NCBI RefSeq assembly: GCF_022808675.1
Contig: NZ_JAKZKV010000001.1
Location: 310,001 to 374,000 of the forward strand
Length of the DNA stretch: 64,000 nucleotides
Reading direction: 5' to 3'
From: Parabacteroides sp. FAFU027
GTDB lineage: Bacteria; Bacteroidota; Bacteroidia; Bacteroidales; UBA7332
Below the pieces are notes generated by a model. The model was given only the letters and a program-made list of their open reading frames with translations, was not told the origin of the DNA and ran no database searches. The position numbers and the translations under genes were made by a program. Position 1 is the stretch's first letter; each line of letters opens with the position of its first letter. Below are positions 1 to 9,410 of the stretch, piece after piece.

Positions 1-46
1 AATCCGGCTCTTTCGTTGTTATATTCATATAACTAAAGAAAAAGCC

Positions 47-1240
47 ATGAAGGCATATTTATTCCTGATATTATACCTTGGTACGTACCTGGTTACTGTT
101 GCGCAGGACAGCCTGAAATTCGGGTTCAAAGCGCAACCTTATCTGCAACGCATGACCGAAACCGGTGTGACGGTGATGTGGGTAGCCAATAAGATGTGCA
201 CCTCTTATCTGTTATTTGGAGAAAACGATCGCCCGGATAATAAAGCATTAACGACCCATTACGGACTGATTGATGCGAATGTACCCGTCCAAAAGATCCG
301 TCTGGACAATCTGACTCCGGGCAAGACCTACTTTTACCGGGCTGTCTCGGTTGAAATCAAGCAATACGGTGCCTACCGGATGACCTTTGGCGATACCATC
401 ATCAGCACATTACACTCGTTTACTCTTCCCCGGAAGCAAGTTTCTGCTTTCAACTTCCTCGTTTTTAACGACATTCACGGCAAGCCTTATTATGTGGACT
501 CTGTAATTAAAGCCAATCCGGATTTCGATTTTGCTATTTATAATGGCGACATCATGCCAACCGCCTCTTCCGAAGAAGAGATTCTGAGCTTTATTTGCGG
601 AAATGCTTTGGGTTCAGTGGCGGGAAACAAACCATTCATCATGGTGCGCGGCAATCACGAAACCCGCGGTGCCGAAGCCCGAAACCTCATCAACTATATC
701 GACACGCCCAACGGTCAGTTTTATTACCTGTTTCGATGGGGAAATACCTGTTTTCTGATCCTCGATAGCGGAGAAGACAAGGAAGACAAGAACGCTCAAT
801 ATAGTGGCCTGAGCGACTTTGATTACTACCGTAGTGAAGAGGCCGAATGGCTGAAAAAGGCTGTCACATCGGAAGAATGGAGAAATACTGATCACCGGAT
901 TGTCTGCTGCCACATCCCGGTTTCATTAAATCGCGGAGACGGACGTCACGGAACCACTGAGATCAGGAATAAGTTTGCGTCTATTCTCGATACAGCCAAT
1001 GTTGATCTGGTGATCTCCGGACATACGCACCATGCCGAGCTGAAAAAACCCGGAAACGGACACCATTATGCCCTCGTGATCGGTGGAGGTCCCGAAAAAA
1101 GCGTTCCGTTTGTATTGTCCGGCCCCACCTACATAAGGGTTTCCATCGACGGCAAAAGGTTGTTTGTCGGACTATACCACATTGATGGCAGGATGATCGG
1201 ATATTATAGAAAAGAGTTTACCGACGTCAGGGAGAATTAA
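47..1240 (+). CDS. Secreted calcineurin-like metallophosphoesterase
   Basis: Probable exported phosphoesterase acting in the periplasm or at the surface. Residues 1-19 form a Sec signal peptide ending TVAQ. Residues about 25-130 look like the Fn3-like domain that precedes purple-acid-phosphatase-type catalytic domains. The two-metal motifs are all present: DIH (D142, H144), NGD (D168), GNHE (202-205), a His at 289 in CHIPVS, and GHTHH (325-329). The 397-aa length fits the family. The start is the first ATG and leads straight into the signal peptide. The substrate cannot be told. It stands alone, with 262 bp before the next gene. Confidence 0.85.
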   Translation: MKAYLFLILYLGTYLVTVAQDSLKFGFKAQPYLQRMTETGVTVMWVANKMCTSYLLFGENDRPDNKALTTHYGLIDANVPVQKIRLDNLTPGKTYFYRAVSVEIKQYGAYRMTFGDTIISTLHSFTLPRKQVSAFNFLVFNDIHGKPYYVDSVIKANPDFDFAIYNGDIMPTASSEEEILSFICGNALGSVAGNKPFIMVRGNHETRGAEARNLINYIDTPNGQFYYLFRWGNTCFLILDSGEDKEDKNAQYSGLSDFDYYRSEEAEWLKKAVTSEEWRNTDHRIVCCHIPVSLNRGDGRHGTTEIRNKFASILDTANVDLVISGHTHHAELKKPGNGHHYALVIGGGPEKSVPFVLSGPTYIRVSIDGKRLFVGLYHIDGRMIGYYRKEFTDVREN

Positions 1241-1502
1241 CACCATCATGACTTCTTGTCATTGAGTTTAAGGGGTTATTGCCAACATAATACGTCATTC
1301 CACTTCACCATCGGTATGTCCGATGATGACTATTTCTCTTTCGAGTCACCCCTTTTCCGGTATATTTCTAGGCTATTGCTTTGCATCAATAGTTTTACCT
1401 GAAAACGTATTTGAAGAACGCACCTAAAATCCATCTCATAAACATTTGTTATTTCCACTTTGTTATCAGTACAATCTGAAATAACCTAAAAACCAATATT
1501 TT

Positions 1503-2393
1503 ATGAGATCAATACATTTTGCCGTTGCATCATTGCTCGTTACCAGCATCTCTGCTCAGGCTCAAAACAGTAAAATCCTGACAAGCAAGAGTGACACCCT
1601 CAACTCAAAAGATAAACAGATTACCAAAGTTACCACCTCCAAACAAACGCAGGGGGCAACATTTGGTAAAAAGGTCAATCAAGGCATACACGCAGCAGGA
1701 AGCGCTATAAACCAGGGAGCAACGCTGGTAGGTGGAGCTTTGCCGGGCGGAGCTATCGTCAGCGCCCGACAGATTCCCAATAGCATGCCCAATCGTATTT
1801 CCATGAATGTCACGGTAGCCAAACAGACACAGGGCGCCACATTCGGTGAACGTGCGGCTTCTTCAGCGGCAGGAACCATACACATTAGCCTGACCGATGA
1901 AGGTTGTGTGGTTTTTATGCCTGACAATACAACAATTCAGATCAACACCCGCACACAGACTGCCTCACAATTGAACGAAAAGGAGGCCATACCACTTAAA
2001 AGCAAACTGACAGCCAGAGATGCCCTTTGGGTGAGAAGCTCAAATAGCACAGCCGCCAACCTTCCGGGAGGTTCTATTGTTTCGGCTGCCGTCTCGTCTG
2101 TTTCAACTCTTGCGGGTTCGGAGGGTGGCGCAGCATCGGCATCCTATGCAGCTACCGGACGAACTGCCTCCGCCAGTCAGCAACTGATTGCCGAACTGCC
2201 TGACAACGATTGCGACGATGTACTACTGCTCTCTGACGGGGACTACGAGATCAGCTTCAAAGTGGTGGAGAAAGCCACTTCGGGACTGAAAGACACGCTG
2301 AAAACTCAGGTAAGAATCGGATTTACCGTGAAAGGTAACACCCTGAAGACAAAACACGACACAGCTAAAAATGCCATCAACAACGTTCGGTAA
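1503..2393 (+). CDS. Secreted protein of unknown function with duplicated QTQGATFG motif
   Basis: I do not recognise a family. The protein has a signal peptide (residues 1-20, cut after SAQAQ) and is rich in Ala, Ser, Thr and Gly. It carries two copies of KQTQGATFG (about residues 48-56 and 102-110) and two related segments, LPGGAIVSA and LPGGSIVSA, so an ancestral segment looks duplicated. The C-terminal part (from about residue 235) reads like a beta-rich domain. There is no lipobox. It is followed by a hairpin resembling a terminator at 2422-2465, so it is probably monocistronic. Confidence 0.6.
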   Translation: MRSIHFAVASLLVTSISAQAQNSKILTSKSDTLNSKDKQITKVTTSKQTQGATFGKKVNQGIHAAGSAINQGATLVGGALPGGAIVSARQIPNSMPNRISMNVTVAKQTQGATFGERAASSAAGTIHISLTDEGCVVFMPDNTTIQINTRTQTASQLNEKEAIPLKSKLTARDALWVRSSNSTAANLPGGSIVSAAVSSVSTLAGSEGGAASASYAATGRTASASQQLIAELPDNDCDDVLLLSDGDYEISFKVVEKATSGLKDTLKTQVRIGFTVKGNTLKTKHDTAKNAINNVR

Positions 2394-2421
2394 ACGGGCT
2401 TACTGCTATTTCCTCTTTTCA

Positions 2422-2465
2422 CAAACAGACTCTACCTTCATCCGGAAGAGTCTGTTTGCGTTTTC
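2422..2465 (+). terminator. Hairpin terminator after the secreted protein gene
   Basis: A perfect 12-bp stem, CAAACAGACTCT (2422-2433) with AGAGTCTGTTTG (2447-2458), is followed shortly by TTTT. The T-run is short, so strength is uncertain. Confidence 0.6.
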
Positions 2466-2519
2466 CTACTGTTTATCCAAATGAATGCACCTGAATCTAG
2501 CGGGTAAGGTCAATTTATA

Positions 2520-2527
2520 TATATTTG
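2520..2527 (+). promoter_or_regulatory. Bacteroides-type -7 element upstream of the AIM24-like gene
   Basis: TATATTTG matches TAnnTTTG. A transcript starting near 2534 would have a leader of about 70 nt before the ATG at 2607. Confidence 0.5.
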
Positions 2528-2606
2528 CTGTCTGAAGAGCATCGGACTCTTATGCCGATGCTGAATGCAGAAATCAAACGTTTACAACTATAAACACAAT
2601 CAACCT

Positions 2607-3407
2607 ATGAGATCACATGAGATAGATTACCAAATCTATGGAGAAGAGATGCAATACATTGAGATCGAGCTCGATCCGCAAGAGGTAGTGGTAGCCGAAG
2701 CGGGCAGTCTTATGATGATGGATAACGGAATTCGCATGGAAACGATATTCGGAGACGGATCGTACAACAATTCCGGCATCTTCGGAAAACTACTTTCTGC
2801 CGGTAAACGCGTACTCACCGGTGAAAACCTATTTATGACAGCATTTGAAAACGTCGGTTACGGCAAAAGCAGGGTTTCCTTTGCTTCGCCCTATCCCGGC
2901 AAGATCATTCCGATAGCCCTGGCGCGCTTCGACGGCAAGTTTATCTGTCAGAAAGATGCTTTCCTTTGTGCAGCCAAAGGGGTGCAGGTAGGCATTGAGT
3001 TTACCCGCAAGCTCGGCACCGGACTCTTCGGCGGTGAGGGCTTTATCATGCAAAAGCTGGAAGGTGACGGACTGGCTTTTGTGCACTCAGGAGGCACACT
3101 GGTAGAGAAACAGCTTGCAGCCGGTGAAGTTCTGAAGGTGGATACCGGTTGCATTGTGGGTTTTACCCGCGATGTGCAGTATGATATTGAATTTATCGGT
3201 GGTATCAAAAACTCACTCTTTGGCGGTGAAGGACTCTTCTTCGCAACCCTGCGCGGTCCGGGCACCGTCTATGTACAGTCATTGCCGTTTAGCCGACTGG
3301 CCGATCGCATCATCGCTTCTGCTCCCAAAGCAGGTGGCAGTCGACGCGAAGAGGGCAGCATCCTGGGAGGTCTGGGCAACCTACTTGACGGTGATAACCG
3401 GTTCTGA
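2607..3407 (+). CDS. TIGR00266 / AIM24 family protein
   Basis: Homologue of the AIM24-like (TIGR00266) proteins, which are cytoplasmic beta-rich proteins with no settled biochemical role. The sequence shows the repeated glycine-rich motifs [10 protein letters not shown] and [11 protein letters not shown], and the typical N-terminus [17 protein letters not shown] chose the ATG at 2607 because family members start there. An in-frame ATG at 2565 would add 14 residues (MQKSNVYN...) with no family match. Length is 266 aa. The C-terminal GGLGNLLDG tail is flexible. A strong terminator follows at 3441. Confidence 0.85.
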   Translation: MRSHEIDYQIYGEEMQYIEIELDPQEVVVAEAGSLMMMDNGIRMETIFGDGSYNNSGIFGKLLSAGKRVLTGENLFMTAFENVGYGKSRVSFASPYPGKIIPIALARFDGKFICQKDAFLCAAKGVQVGIEFTRKLGTGLFGGEGFIMQKLEGDGLAFVHSGGTLVEKQLAAGEVLKVDTGCIVGFTRDVQYDIEFIGGIKNSLFGGEGLFFATLRGPGTVYVQSLPFSRLADRIIASAPKAGGSRREEGSILGGLGNLLDGDNRF

Positions 3408-3440
3408 TTCTGAGAATAAGTTATCGTCTATTGTTTTATA

Positions 3441-3481
3441 AAGTTACTATCATCCCGGATCGGATGGTAGTAACTTTTTTT
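3441..3481 (+). terminator. Intrinsic terminator
   Basis: A 15-bp stem (arms 3441-3455 and 3462-3476, one G-T pair) with a 6-nt loop CGGATC runs into T7. It ends the AIM24-like gene. Confidence 0.9.
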
Positions 3482-3976
3482 GTTTCTACAAATGGGCTCT
3501 TTCTCCGTACCATCTCCGGTGCATATTATCTATTATAGTATAGATATAACATACATATAGCTTAGATATAGCATATATATAGTATATTTTTAAAAGTATA
3601 TAACATCTATGCTATAAATATATTATTACTAACTTTGTAGTGAACCATAATAGATATACAGGTACGGAGAAGCCCCCTGTATGACACATAGAGAGCACTG
3701 ATTTGAATCGATATACACCGATAAAAAAAGATTCTTCCCCGTCCGCACCAATATTAATCCGCAACAGCCTCTCCATTATCCAAAATACGTTAACTTTGAA
3801 CATCAAAGCAGAAAACAAAGTTATCCCGGATAGGAACGACTTTATCTTCAATACATTTCAGGTTAACGATAGTCTATTAAAAGGAAGGTTCTCAAAGAAA
3901 TCCAGGCCAAAACAATCGGTCGGGATTACCCCTCTAAAGTTTCAGAACTTATTTATTTAACACAAAACATCTAATC
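3482..3976. other. Gene-poor stretch with AT-rich microarray
   Basis: Holds the 11-bp-period array at 3530-3606 and two -7-like elements, TAACTTTG at 3630-3637 and 3791-3798, either of which could serve the gene at 3977. An 85-codon open frame (3703-3960, TTG start) is present but has no recognisable similarity or coding character, so I do not call it. Confidence 0.5.
3530..3606. repeat. 11-bp-period degenerate tandem array (AT-rich)
   Basis: Consecutive 11-mers read CTATTATAGTA (3530), TAGATATAACA (3541), TACATATAGCT (3552), TAGATATAGCA (3563) and TATATATAGTA (3574), then decay. The period is exactly 11 bp. It is one of six such islands in this window. Confidence 0.7.
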
Positions 3977-4768
3977 ATGAGTAAGAATCAATATCCGGAT
4001 GACTTGCCCGATAAAAAAGAGCAACTCCGAAAAGAGAATGAAATAAAAAAAGAAAAACTTCGCCAGGAATATGGCGCAGATTTATCCGGAAGCAACAAAA
4101 ACCTTTCACCTGAGATTGAAGGACAGTTTCTGGATTATATACTGAACTTTGAGAAGGCCTTCGAAAATGCTGAACCCATACAACTTTTCGAGATGATCGG
4201 AAGACCCGAATACCGTAAGTCGGAAGATATTCCCGATACTGAAATCGGAGAAGAACTGGACAATCTCTTTGAATTACTCAATCAACACAACCTCACTGTG
4301 GACACTATTTGTGAGGTAGAAGATCGTGAATTGTACCGGTTTATCACCGAAGAACTCTTCCTTGAAGAGATCGACAATATGAAAGTCCCCGGGATGTTCA
4401 CCCACTTTACGTATGAAGAGTTTCATCCCAATCATGCTTATGACATTGAAAATCACAGCATCGACTTTTTCAGAATTTACCTGGACAAGAAAAGCACCTA
4501 TTACACAACCTTCTTGTCAAAAGAGGCTGAAGCAGGAAACTGGCATACTGATTTCAGAGCCTCCTTCAGAGCATTCACCATCCGGAAATTCTCCATCACG
4601 AAGCTCTTTTTTGATCTGGAAAAAGCCCGGGTGCAGTTCGAATGTGACTTTACCGGAGAAATTGAAAACTCAATAGAGAAGGTTCGTTATTCAGGGAAAG
4701 GAAAGATGGAGTTGGTCAATCAATGGGGTTTCTGGTGTATCGACAAACTGATATTGCCTCAACATTAA
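3977..4768 (+). CDS. Conserved-looking hypothetical protein (263 aa)
   Basis: I do not recognise a family. It is a soluble, acidic protein with a charged N-terminal helix (residues about 10-32, Lys/Glu-rich) followed by a globular alpha/beta-looking domain. No signal peptide or membrane segment is visible. The C-terminal part (about 155-263) has alternating beta-like strands ending in WCIDKLILPQ, a pattern reminiscent of SnoaL/NTF2-like folds, which is only a suggestion. It is first of three tandem genes (3977, 4802, 5423) with gaps of 33 and 21 nt, probably one operon. Confidence 0.6.
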   Translation: MSKNQYPDDLPDKKEQLRKENEIKKEKLRQEYGADLSGSNKNLSPEIEGQFLDYILNFEKAFENAEPIQLFEMIGRPEYRKSEDIPDTEIGEELDNLFELLNQHNLTVDTICEVEDRELYRFITEELFLEEIDNMKVPGMFTHFTYEEFHPNHAYDIENHSIDFFRIYLDKKSTYYTTFLSKEAEAGNWHTDFRASFRAFTIRKFSITKLFFDLEKARVQFECDFTGEIENSIEKVRYSGKGKMELVNQWGFWCIDKLILPQH

Positions 4769-4801
4769 ACACAACGATTTCCACCAAATATCATAAAAAT
4801 C

Positions 4802-5401
4802 ATGGGCATCACCATTCATTACCGCGGACGATTCAATCCTGCCGCCAACTTATCAGAAATGATTGACGAGATCGAAGACATTGCCCGGACACAAGGTTGG
4901 GAATATTTTATTTTTGAGCGGGAATTTCCTGTTGATCTTTATAGTGATCGTATGACCTTAAATCATCCGATCACCGACAACATCTACGGTATCTCCTTCT
5001 CCCCTCCCCATTGTGAAGCGGTGCAATTCTCGTTTCTGTCCAACGGTCGCATGAGCAATCCGCTCAACTTACAGCTATACGGCCAGTCTACCAACCCTCA
5101 GGAACAAGAATTCCTTTACATGCTGTTTACCAAAACACAGTTCACCGGTGTTAAAACCCATATGGTGATCGTTGCATTACTCCGTTATCTGAGCAATAAA
5201 TACCTCTCTGAATTTGTCGTAAATGACGAAGGAGAATATCGGGAAACGGGAGATAAGTATCTACTGGAAAGCAATTTCAGAAAGGTTGAAAATTATATCG
5301 ACCTGGTCCAGAATAGCTTTGAAGCATTTCCAATCCATGAAAACGAATCAATCGAGCAATACGTTGACCGGTTGATGGGATATATCTTTAAGAATAAATG
5401 A
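4802..5401 (+). CDS. Hypothetical protein, second gene of three-gene operon
   Basis: Unknown 199-aa soluble protein starting MGITIHYRGRF. No signal, membrane segment or catalytic motif stands out. The start is the ATG 33 nt after the preceding stop. Codon use resembles its neighbours. The order and tight spacing with the 3977 and 5423 genes suggest a shared role, perhaps a small cytoplasmic module, but nothing in the sequence names it. Confidence 0.6.
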   Translation: MGITIHYRGRFNPAANLSEMIDEIEDIARTQGWEYFIFEREFPVDLYSDRMTLNHPITDNIYGISFSPPHCEAVQFSFLSNGRMSNPLNLQLYGQSTNPQEQEFLYMLFTKTQFTGVKTHMVIVALLRYLSNKYLSEFVVNDEGEYRETGDKYLLESNFRKVENYIDLVQNSFEAFPIHENESIEQYVDRLMGYIFKNK

Positions 5402-5422
5402 GTTCCTATAAAAGCAAAGCGT

Positions 5423-6082
5423 ATGAATTCCCATCCTGACTATATAGAAAACGTACACAACAACTTGCCCGACAAGCTTTCAGAAGATGAACTGGAGCAA
5501 TGGGGAAAGACTCTCTTTGAACCGGATAAAACAATTGCAGACAAAAAACAAGCTCTGGCAATCCTGGCTCACTCCGGAAAGGTTTCGGCACATCAGCATC
5601 TGAAGAAATACGCCGAAAATCCGGAACAGGAACTGGAAGAGTGGGCTAAGTTGGCATTAGGCGAGTCTGTTCTTTTCCTACGAATGGAATTGGGGGTTGA
5701 AGATGAAGACTTTGTCTATACCGGCATCGGGAAAAACAATGACCAACTGAAGTTTTGTTTCATGATACTGCCCCGCGAAGAAGATCAGCATTTTAAAAAC
5801 TGGCAAAACATTTACATAGAAACGGAAGCCAACGATATTGCCCGGGAACTTGGCTGCGAGCTTGAGTGGTACGAGGCTAAAGATGATTTCTTTATGTTCA
5901 GCATCCTGATGCCCACAACGATTTCCGTCGCCTCATTTATTGAAAAAGTAATCGAGACCTGCAATCAAATGGGCAATTTCATTCTGGAAGATTATTATTG
6001 CGGCTGTGAGAAACCCGACGATTCAGAAACATCGGAGATTATGGATATTGTAAGGGGGAAAATTCCACCACCTGAGTTTTAA
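5423..6082 (+). CDS. Hypothetical protein, third gene of three-gene operon
   Basis: Unknown 219-aa acidic protein. The first half (about residues 10-75) looks helical and HEAT-like (KKQALAILAHSGKVSAHQHL). The second half is a separate alpha/beta domain ending in a Cys pair (YYCGCEKP). There is no signal or membrane segment. It starts 21 nt after the 4802-5401 gene and is convergent with the CapA-like gene, with only about 30 bp between the two stops. Confidence 0.6.
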   Translation: MNSHPDYIENVHNNLPDKLSEDELEQWGKTLFEPDKTIADKKQALAILAHSGKVSAHQHLKKYAENPEQELEEWAKLALGESVLFLRMELGVEDEDFVYTGIGKNNDQLKFCFMILPREEDQHFKNWQNIYIETEANDIARELGCELEWYEAKDDFFMFSILMPTTISVASFIEKVIETCNQMGNFILEDYYCGCEKPDDSETSEIMDIVRGKIPPPEF

Positions 6083-6112
6083 TGATGTAAGATATATTCA
6101 TCTGAATCAGTA

Positions 6113-7432
6113 CTACTTCTCCCATACCAGACAAAGTCTGTTATTTGGGTCCAATACTATCTTCCCACCGGAAAGTTGAGATTCCCGGTTTAGCATTTTA
6201 GCCAACCATTGGGCATCAGTTCGGGATGCCTTGTTCAACCTGAACTTCCGGATCGGCATAGGAGACATGGTCAGATTGACCAGTTTCCCGGTAGATGGAT
6301 CTATTTCTACAAAATACATCAGAGCCAAATCCGGCCTGTAGGCCTCTTCCCCACCGATGCCTTCGTAGTCGTTTAACAAATCACCGCATCCGTACAGAAT
6401 CAGTTTGCCTTTATACACTTCCAATCCTTTCGCATGGTGTGAAGAGTGGCCGTGGACAATATCCACTCCTGCTCCGTCAATTAGACGATGGGCAAAACGG
6501 ACATAACTTTCAGGCGTTTCATATCCCCAGTTGGCTCCCCAATGAATCGAAAAAACAACAATATCCCCATTCTTCCTGACCGATTCAATCTTTTCCTTTA
6601 TCCGTTGAAAGACCTTTTCCGTCAGATCGGGCAATAGATTTACTCCTGCTCTATTTGCAGTAGCAGCCCACTCTTCAGGAACTCCGCTGTAGAGCGTTCC
6701 GCAGGAATAGATAATCACCTTGCCTTTGCCCTTCACCGAAACGATGGCAGGTTTCTCTGCCTCATCCAGATTTACTCCGGCACCTGCATAATGAATATCT
6801 GATTTTCTCAAAGTTGCAAGCGTCTCCTTCAGTCCGGTATAGCCCCAGTCCAGGACATGATTATTGGCCAAAGAACAGTAATCAATCCCGACAGCAGTAA
6901 GACTGCCGATGTTGCGCGGATTCATCCGGTAGTTGATTTCCTTGTCAGGCCAGCACTCTTCGCTGGAAGTCACGGCCGTTTCCAGATTGATGATTTTAAT
7001 ATCAGGACTGAATCTCCTCAATTCCTTCAACCCGTCGCCCCAGATGTAGAAATTATTCACGGGATGTGGTATCGGTCCGTTAACCTCCTCCGCAATGCGG
7101 ATATAATCACGGGCATCGCGTACATACGATTCATAAATAACAGGAGAAACCGGATAACGAAGGATCTGGTCAATTCCTCTTCCTGTCGCCACGTCACCAC
7201 ACAGAAAAAGTCGGATTGTAGCGGGAGTATCTTTGGGGTGAGTGTTTGAAAGATGGGGATGGTTCATGGTTTCAGAATGAGTAACTGTGCTTTTTCTTTG
7301 CAAAGGATGTCGGGATGAATCCGAACAGGCTGTAACGCAAAAAATGGTGGTAACAAGCAGTACAATTAGCCTGTCCCATCGGATTATCCGTTGTTTAATT
7401 GCGTTATTTGTATTCATTCCTGTTTCGGACAT
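6113..7432 (-). CDS. CapA-family (PGA_cap metallophosphatase-like) lipoprotein
   Basis: Member of the CapA/PgsA family, named for poly-gamma-glutamate capsule export but with a calcineurin-like fold and often of unknown function. Motifs seen are LFLCGDVATGRGID, NLETAVT, SLANNHVLDWG, FSIHWGANWGYE, and VHGHSSHHAKG followed by LILYGCGDLLNDYEG. A hydrophobic N-terminus ending FCVTAC indicates a lipoprotein anchored after cleavage before the Cys. The start may be the ATG at 7432 or the in-frame ATG 15 nt downstream (7417). No pgsB/pgsC partners are nearby, so capsule synthesis is not implied. Confidence 0.85.
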   Translation of the reverse strand: MSETGMNTNNAIKQRIIRWDRLIVLLVTTIFCVTACSDSSRHPLQRKSTVTHSETMNHPHLSNTHPKDTPATIRLFLCGDVATGRGIDQILRYPVSPVIYESYVRDARDYIRIAEEVNGPIPHPVNNFYIWGDGLKELRRFSPDIKIINLETAVTSSEECWPDKEINYRMNPRNIGSLTAVGIDYCSLANNHVLDWGYTGLKETLATLRKSDIHYAGAGVNLDEAEKPAIVSVKGKGKVIIYSCGTLYSGVPEEWAATANRAGVNLLPDLTEKVFQRIKEKIESVRKNGDIVVFSIHWGANWGYETPESYVRFAHRLIDGAGVDIVHGHSSHHAKGLEVYKGKLILYGCGDLLNDYEGIGGEEAYRPDLALMYFVEIDPSTGKLVNLTMSPMPIRKFRLNKASRTDAQWLAKMLNRESQLSGGKIVLDPNNRLCLVWEK

Positions 7433-7606
7433 TAATAAGCAATTGATCTGCTACAACATTCTGTTGACATATTGCATATTGATGACTATTTCGTAACGTA
7501 TGTATTTCTACTTTTGTTTGCGTGACCGGCAATTATTCGGAGGAAAGATATTGGTCAGAAAAAATAGATTTCAAAGCCATATCCGGGTTGAACAATAAAT
7601 TATAAA

Positions 7607-7614
7607 TACCTTTG
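7607..7614 (+). promoter_or_regulatory. Bacteroides-type -7 element for the ADP-ribosylglycohydrolase locus
   Basis: TACCTTTG, with a GTTG about 17 nt upstream that may serve as the -33 element. The ATG at 7656 follows about 40 nt later. Confidence 0.6.
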
Positions 7615-7655
7615 TAGATAACCTGTAAAATGGAGATTCACCTTAAATTATACTT

Positions 7656-8444
7656 ATGTTAGGAGTAATTATAGGCGACATTGTAGGTTCGCGATTTGAT
7701 TTCCGTGATTTTAAAAGCAAAGCATTTGAGCTGTTTCATCCTGAATGTGACTATACCGATGACACGATATGCACGGTCGCTACAGCCGATTGGTTGATGA
7801 ATGACGAAGCTTTGCAGGCCTGTCAATACCAGGCAACCCTGCTTGATTATTGCCGCAAATACCCCAATCCGATGGGTGGTTACGGTGGTTCGTTTGCCCG
7901 CTGGATAAGAAGTGATGCACCGAAGCCCTACGGCAGTTTCGGGAATGGTTCGGCTATGCGCGTCTCTCCCGTAGGATGGTTTTGTAATACGCTGGAGCAG
8001 ACGTTAGATCTCGCGGAACGTTCCGCAGCGGTCACCCACAATCATCCGGAGGGAGTAAAAGGAGCACAGGCTGTAGCTGTTGCTATCTTTCTGGCCCGTT
8101 CCGGAAAAAGCAAACAGGTGATTAAGGAGGATATTATCGCTCGTTTCGGTTATGAACTGGATAAAACCTGAGACCAGATCAGACCAACCTATCAGTTTAA
8201 TGAGACCTGCCAGGGAACCGTACCACAGGCCATAACCGCATTTCTGGATAGTACGGACTTTGAAGAGGCTATCCGGCTGGCTATTTCACTGGGCGGAGAC
8301 AGCGATACGTTGACCTGCATTACCGGAGCAATTGCAGAGGCTTACTACGGCATCCCCGATGCGTTGATTAACAAGGCACTGCAATATTTACCTGAAGAGC
8401 TTCTGGAAGTCTATACCACTTTCAGTAGCCGGATAATCAGATGA
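7656..8444 (+). pseudogene. ADP-ribosylglycohydrolase split by in-frame TGA
   Basis: Removes ADP-ribose from modified targets; family members bind two Mg ions. The open frame from 7656 ends at TGA 8169-8171 (171 aa), but the same frame continues without any shift to 8444. The downstream part encodes recognisable family sequence including GGDSDT (codons 213-218) and ends SSRIIR. The first metal motif YTDDT (Thr34-Asp-Asp) is upstream of the stop and the second (GGDSDT) lies after it, so the truncated product would lack half the metal site. The surrounding context DKT*DQIRPTY fits a sense codon such as CGA mutated to TGA. It could be a true nonsense mutation, a sequencing error, or recoding; I see no recoding signal. 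Confidence 0.85.
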
Positions 8445-8470
8445 TTTTCTTTACATTTAACCAATAAGCG

Positions 8471-8884
8471 ATGAAGACGTTTCCGAGACTCACCCCGGCA
8501 TACATCACCACCCTTGCCGATAATGAAATCTTTGTATTCGGCAGTAATATCCACGGCATGCACGGTGGTGGAGCCGCACGACTGGCCCTGAAGTGGGGCG
8601 CCATTATGGGACAGGGAGTCGGTCTGCAAGGTAAAACCTATGCCATCCCGACCATGTTTGGCTCGGTTAGGGAAATTAAACCCTATGTCGATGAATTTAT
8701 CTGTTTTGCCCGGCAACACCCGAACTACCACTTTCTGGTCACTGAAATTGGATGTGGTATTGCAGGATATACTCCTGAAGATATCGCACCGCTATTTGCC
8801 CAGGCGGTTTCTGACGATATTCAGAATATCTGGTTGCCGGAGCGCTTTGCAAAGGTAATTGCCGGAATTAACGAAGGGAAATAA
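8471..8884 (+). CDS. Macro-like A1S_2505-type protein
   Basis: Small (137 aa) protein with the motif NEIFVFGSNIHGMHGGGAAR followed by GVGLQGKTYAIPTMFG and VTEIGCGIAGYTPEDIA. These resemble ADP-ribose-binding macro-domain-like proteins often called A1S_2505 phage-related family. It begins 26 nt after the broken ADP-ribosylglycohydrolase frame, a pairing that supports a joint role in ADP-ribose metabolism (inference). No signal or membrane segment is present. Length matches a single compact domain. Confidence 0.75.
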   Translation: MKTFPRLTPAYITTLADNEIFVFGSNIHGMHGGGAARLALKWGAIMGQGVGLQGKTYAIPTMFGSVREIKPYVDEFICFARQHPNYHFLVTEIGCGIAGYTPEDIAPLFAQAVSDDIQNIWLPERFAKVIAGINEGK

Positions 8885-8892
8885 TATATTTG
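8885..8892 (+). promoter_or_regulatory. -7 element that decides the start of the 8917 gene
   Basis: TATATTTG sits across a TTG codon that would otherwise be a possible start (8890). A promoter here implies translation from the ATG at 8917. Confidence 0.5.
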
Positions 8893-8916
8893 CAGAAACC
8901 CGATAGTATAAAACCG

Positions 8917-9375
8917 ATGTTTGACAAAGAGAATTACCGAAATAACATAGACAGCCATCCCCTGTTCCAAAAGGGGAATGAAATATTGGAAATGGTCATT
9001 CAGATTACCGACCTAATCCCTGAAACTGAAGACCACTTAAATACCATCAAACGAATCATGCTGGAGGACGCACTGATGCTGACCTCCAAAGTAGCGGGTG
9101 CAGAGGGCGGCGACCTCTATGACCTGCGCATGGAGTGTGCCGCACTGATCCGCAAAGCTGCCCGCAACCTGATGGTACAGAATCACACACTGGAGATGTT
9201 CGGTTTCGAGCACACCGAATACTTCGATATCGTGCGCAAACTGATTGAGGAATATCGCCTGCTCTTCATCGACTGGGTGGCAGGCTTCGATAAATGGAAT
9301 TATATTGTGGATGACTGGGGATTGTTTAATCCTCCGGGCATCGGACCATTTGATGGGGAAAATAGTTCCCTGTAG
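8917..9375 (+). CDS. Hypothetical helical protein (152 aa)
   Basis: Unknown family. The predicted protein is mostly alpha-helical, with a central stretch DLRMECAALIRKAARNLMVQ and a C-terminal FDKWNYIVDDWGLFNPPG. It is similar in feel to small four-helix proteins, but I cannot name one. The frame is open from TTG 8890, but a -7 promoter element overlaps that codon, so I place the start at ATG 8917. It follows the macro-like gene by 32 nt and may also be read from upstream. Confidence 0.6.
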   Translation: MFDKENYRNNIDSHPLFQKGNEILEMVIQITDLIPETEDHLNTIKRIMLEDALMLTSKVAGAEGGDLYDLRMECAALIRKAARNLMVQNHTLEMFGFEHTEYFDIVRKLIEEYRLLFIDWVAGFDKWNYIVDDWGLFNPPGIGPFDGENSSL

Positions 9376-9410
9376 TTGAGCACCCACTCTAAAACATTTA
9401 GCAAACTCTT

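Noticed and set aside
3703-3960. 85-codon open frame before the three-gene operon
   Set aside because: TTG start, no recognisable similarity, composition of AT-rich intergenic DNA, and promoter-like elements within it.
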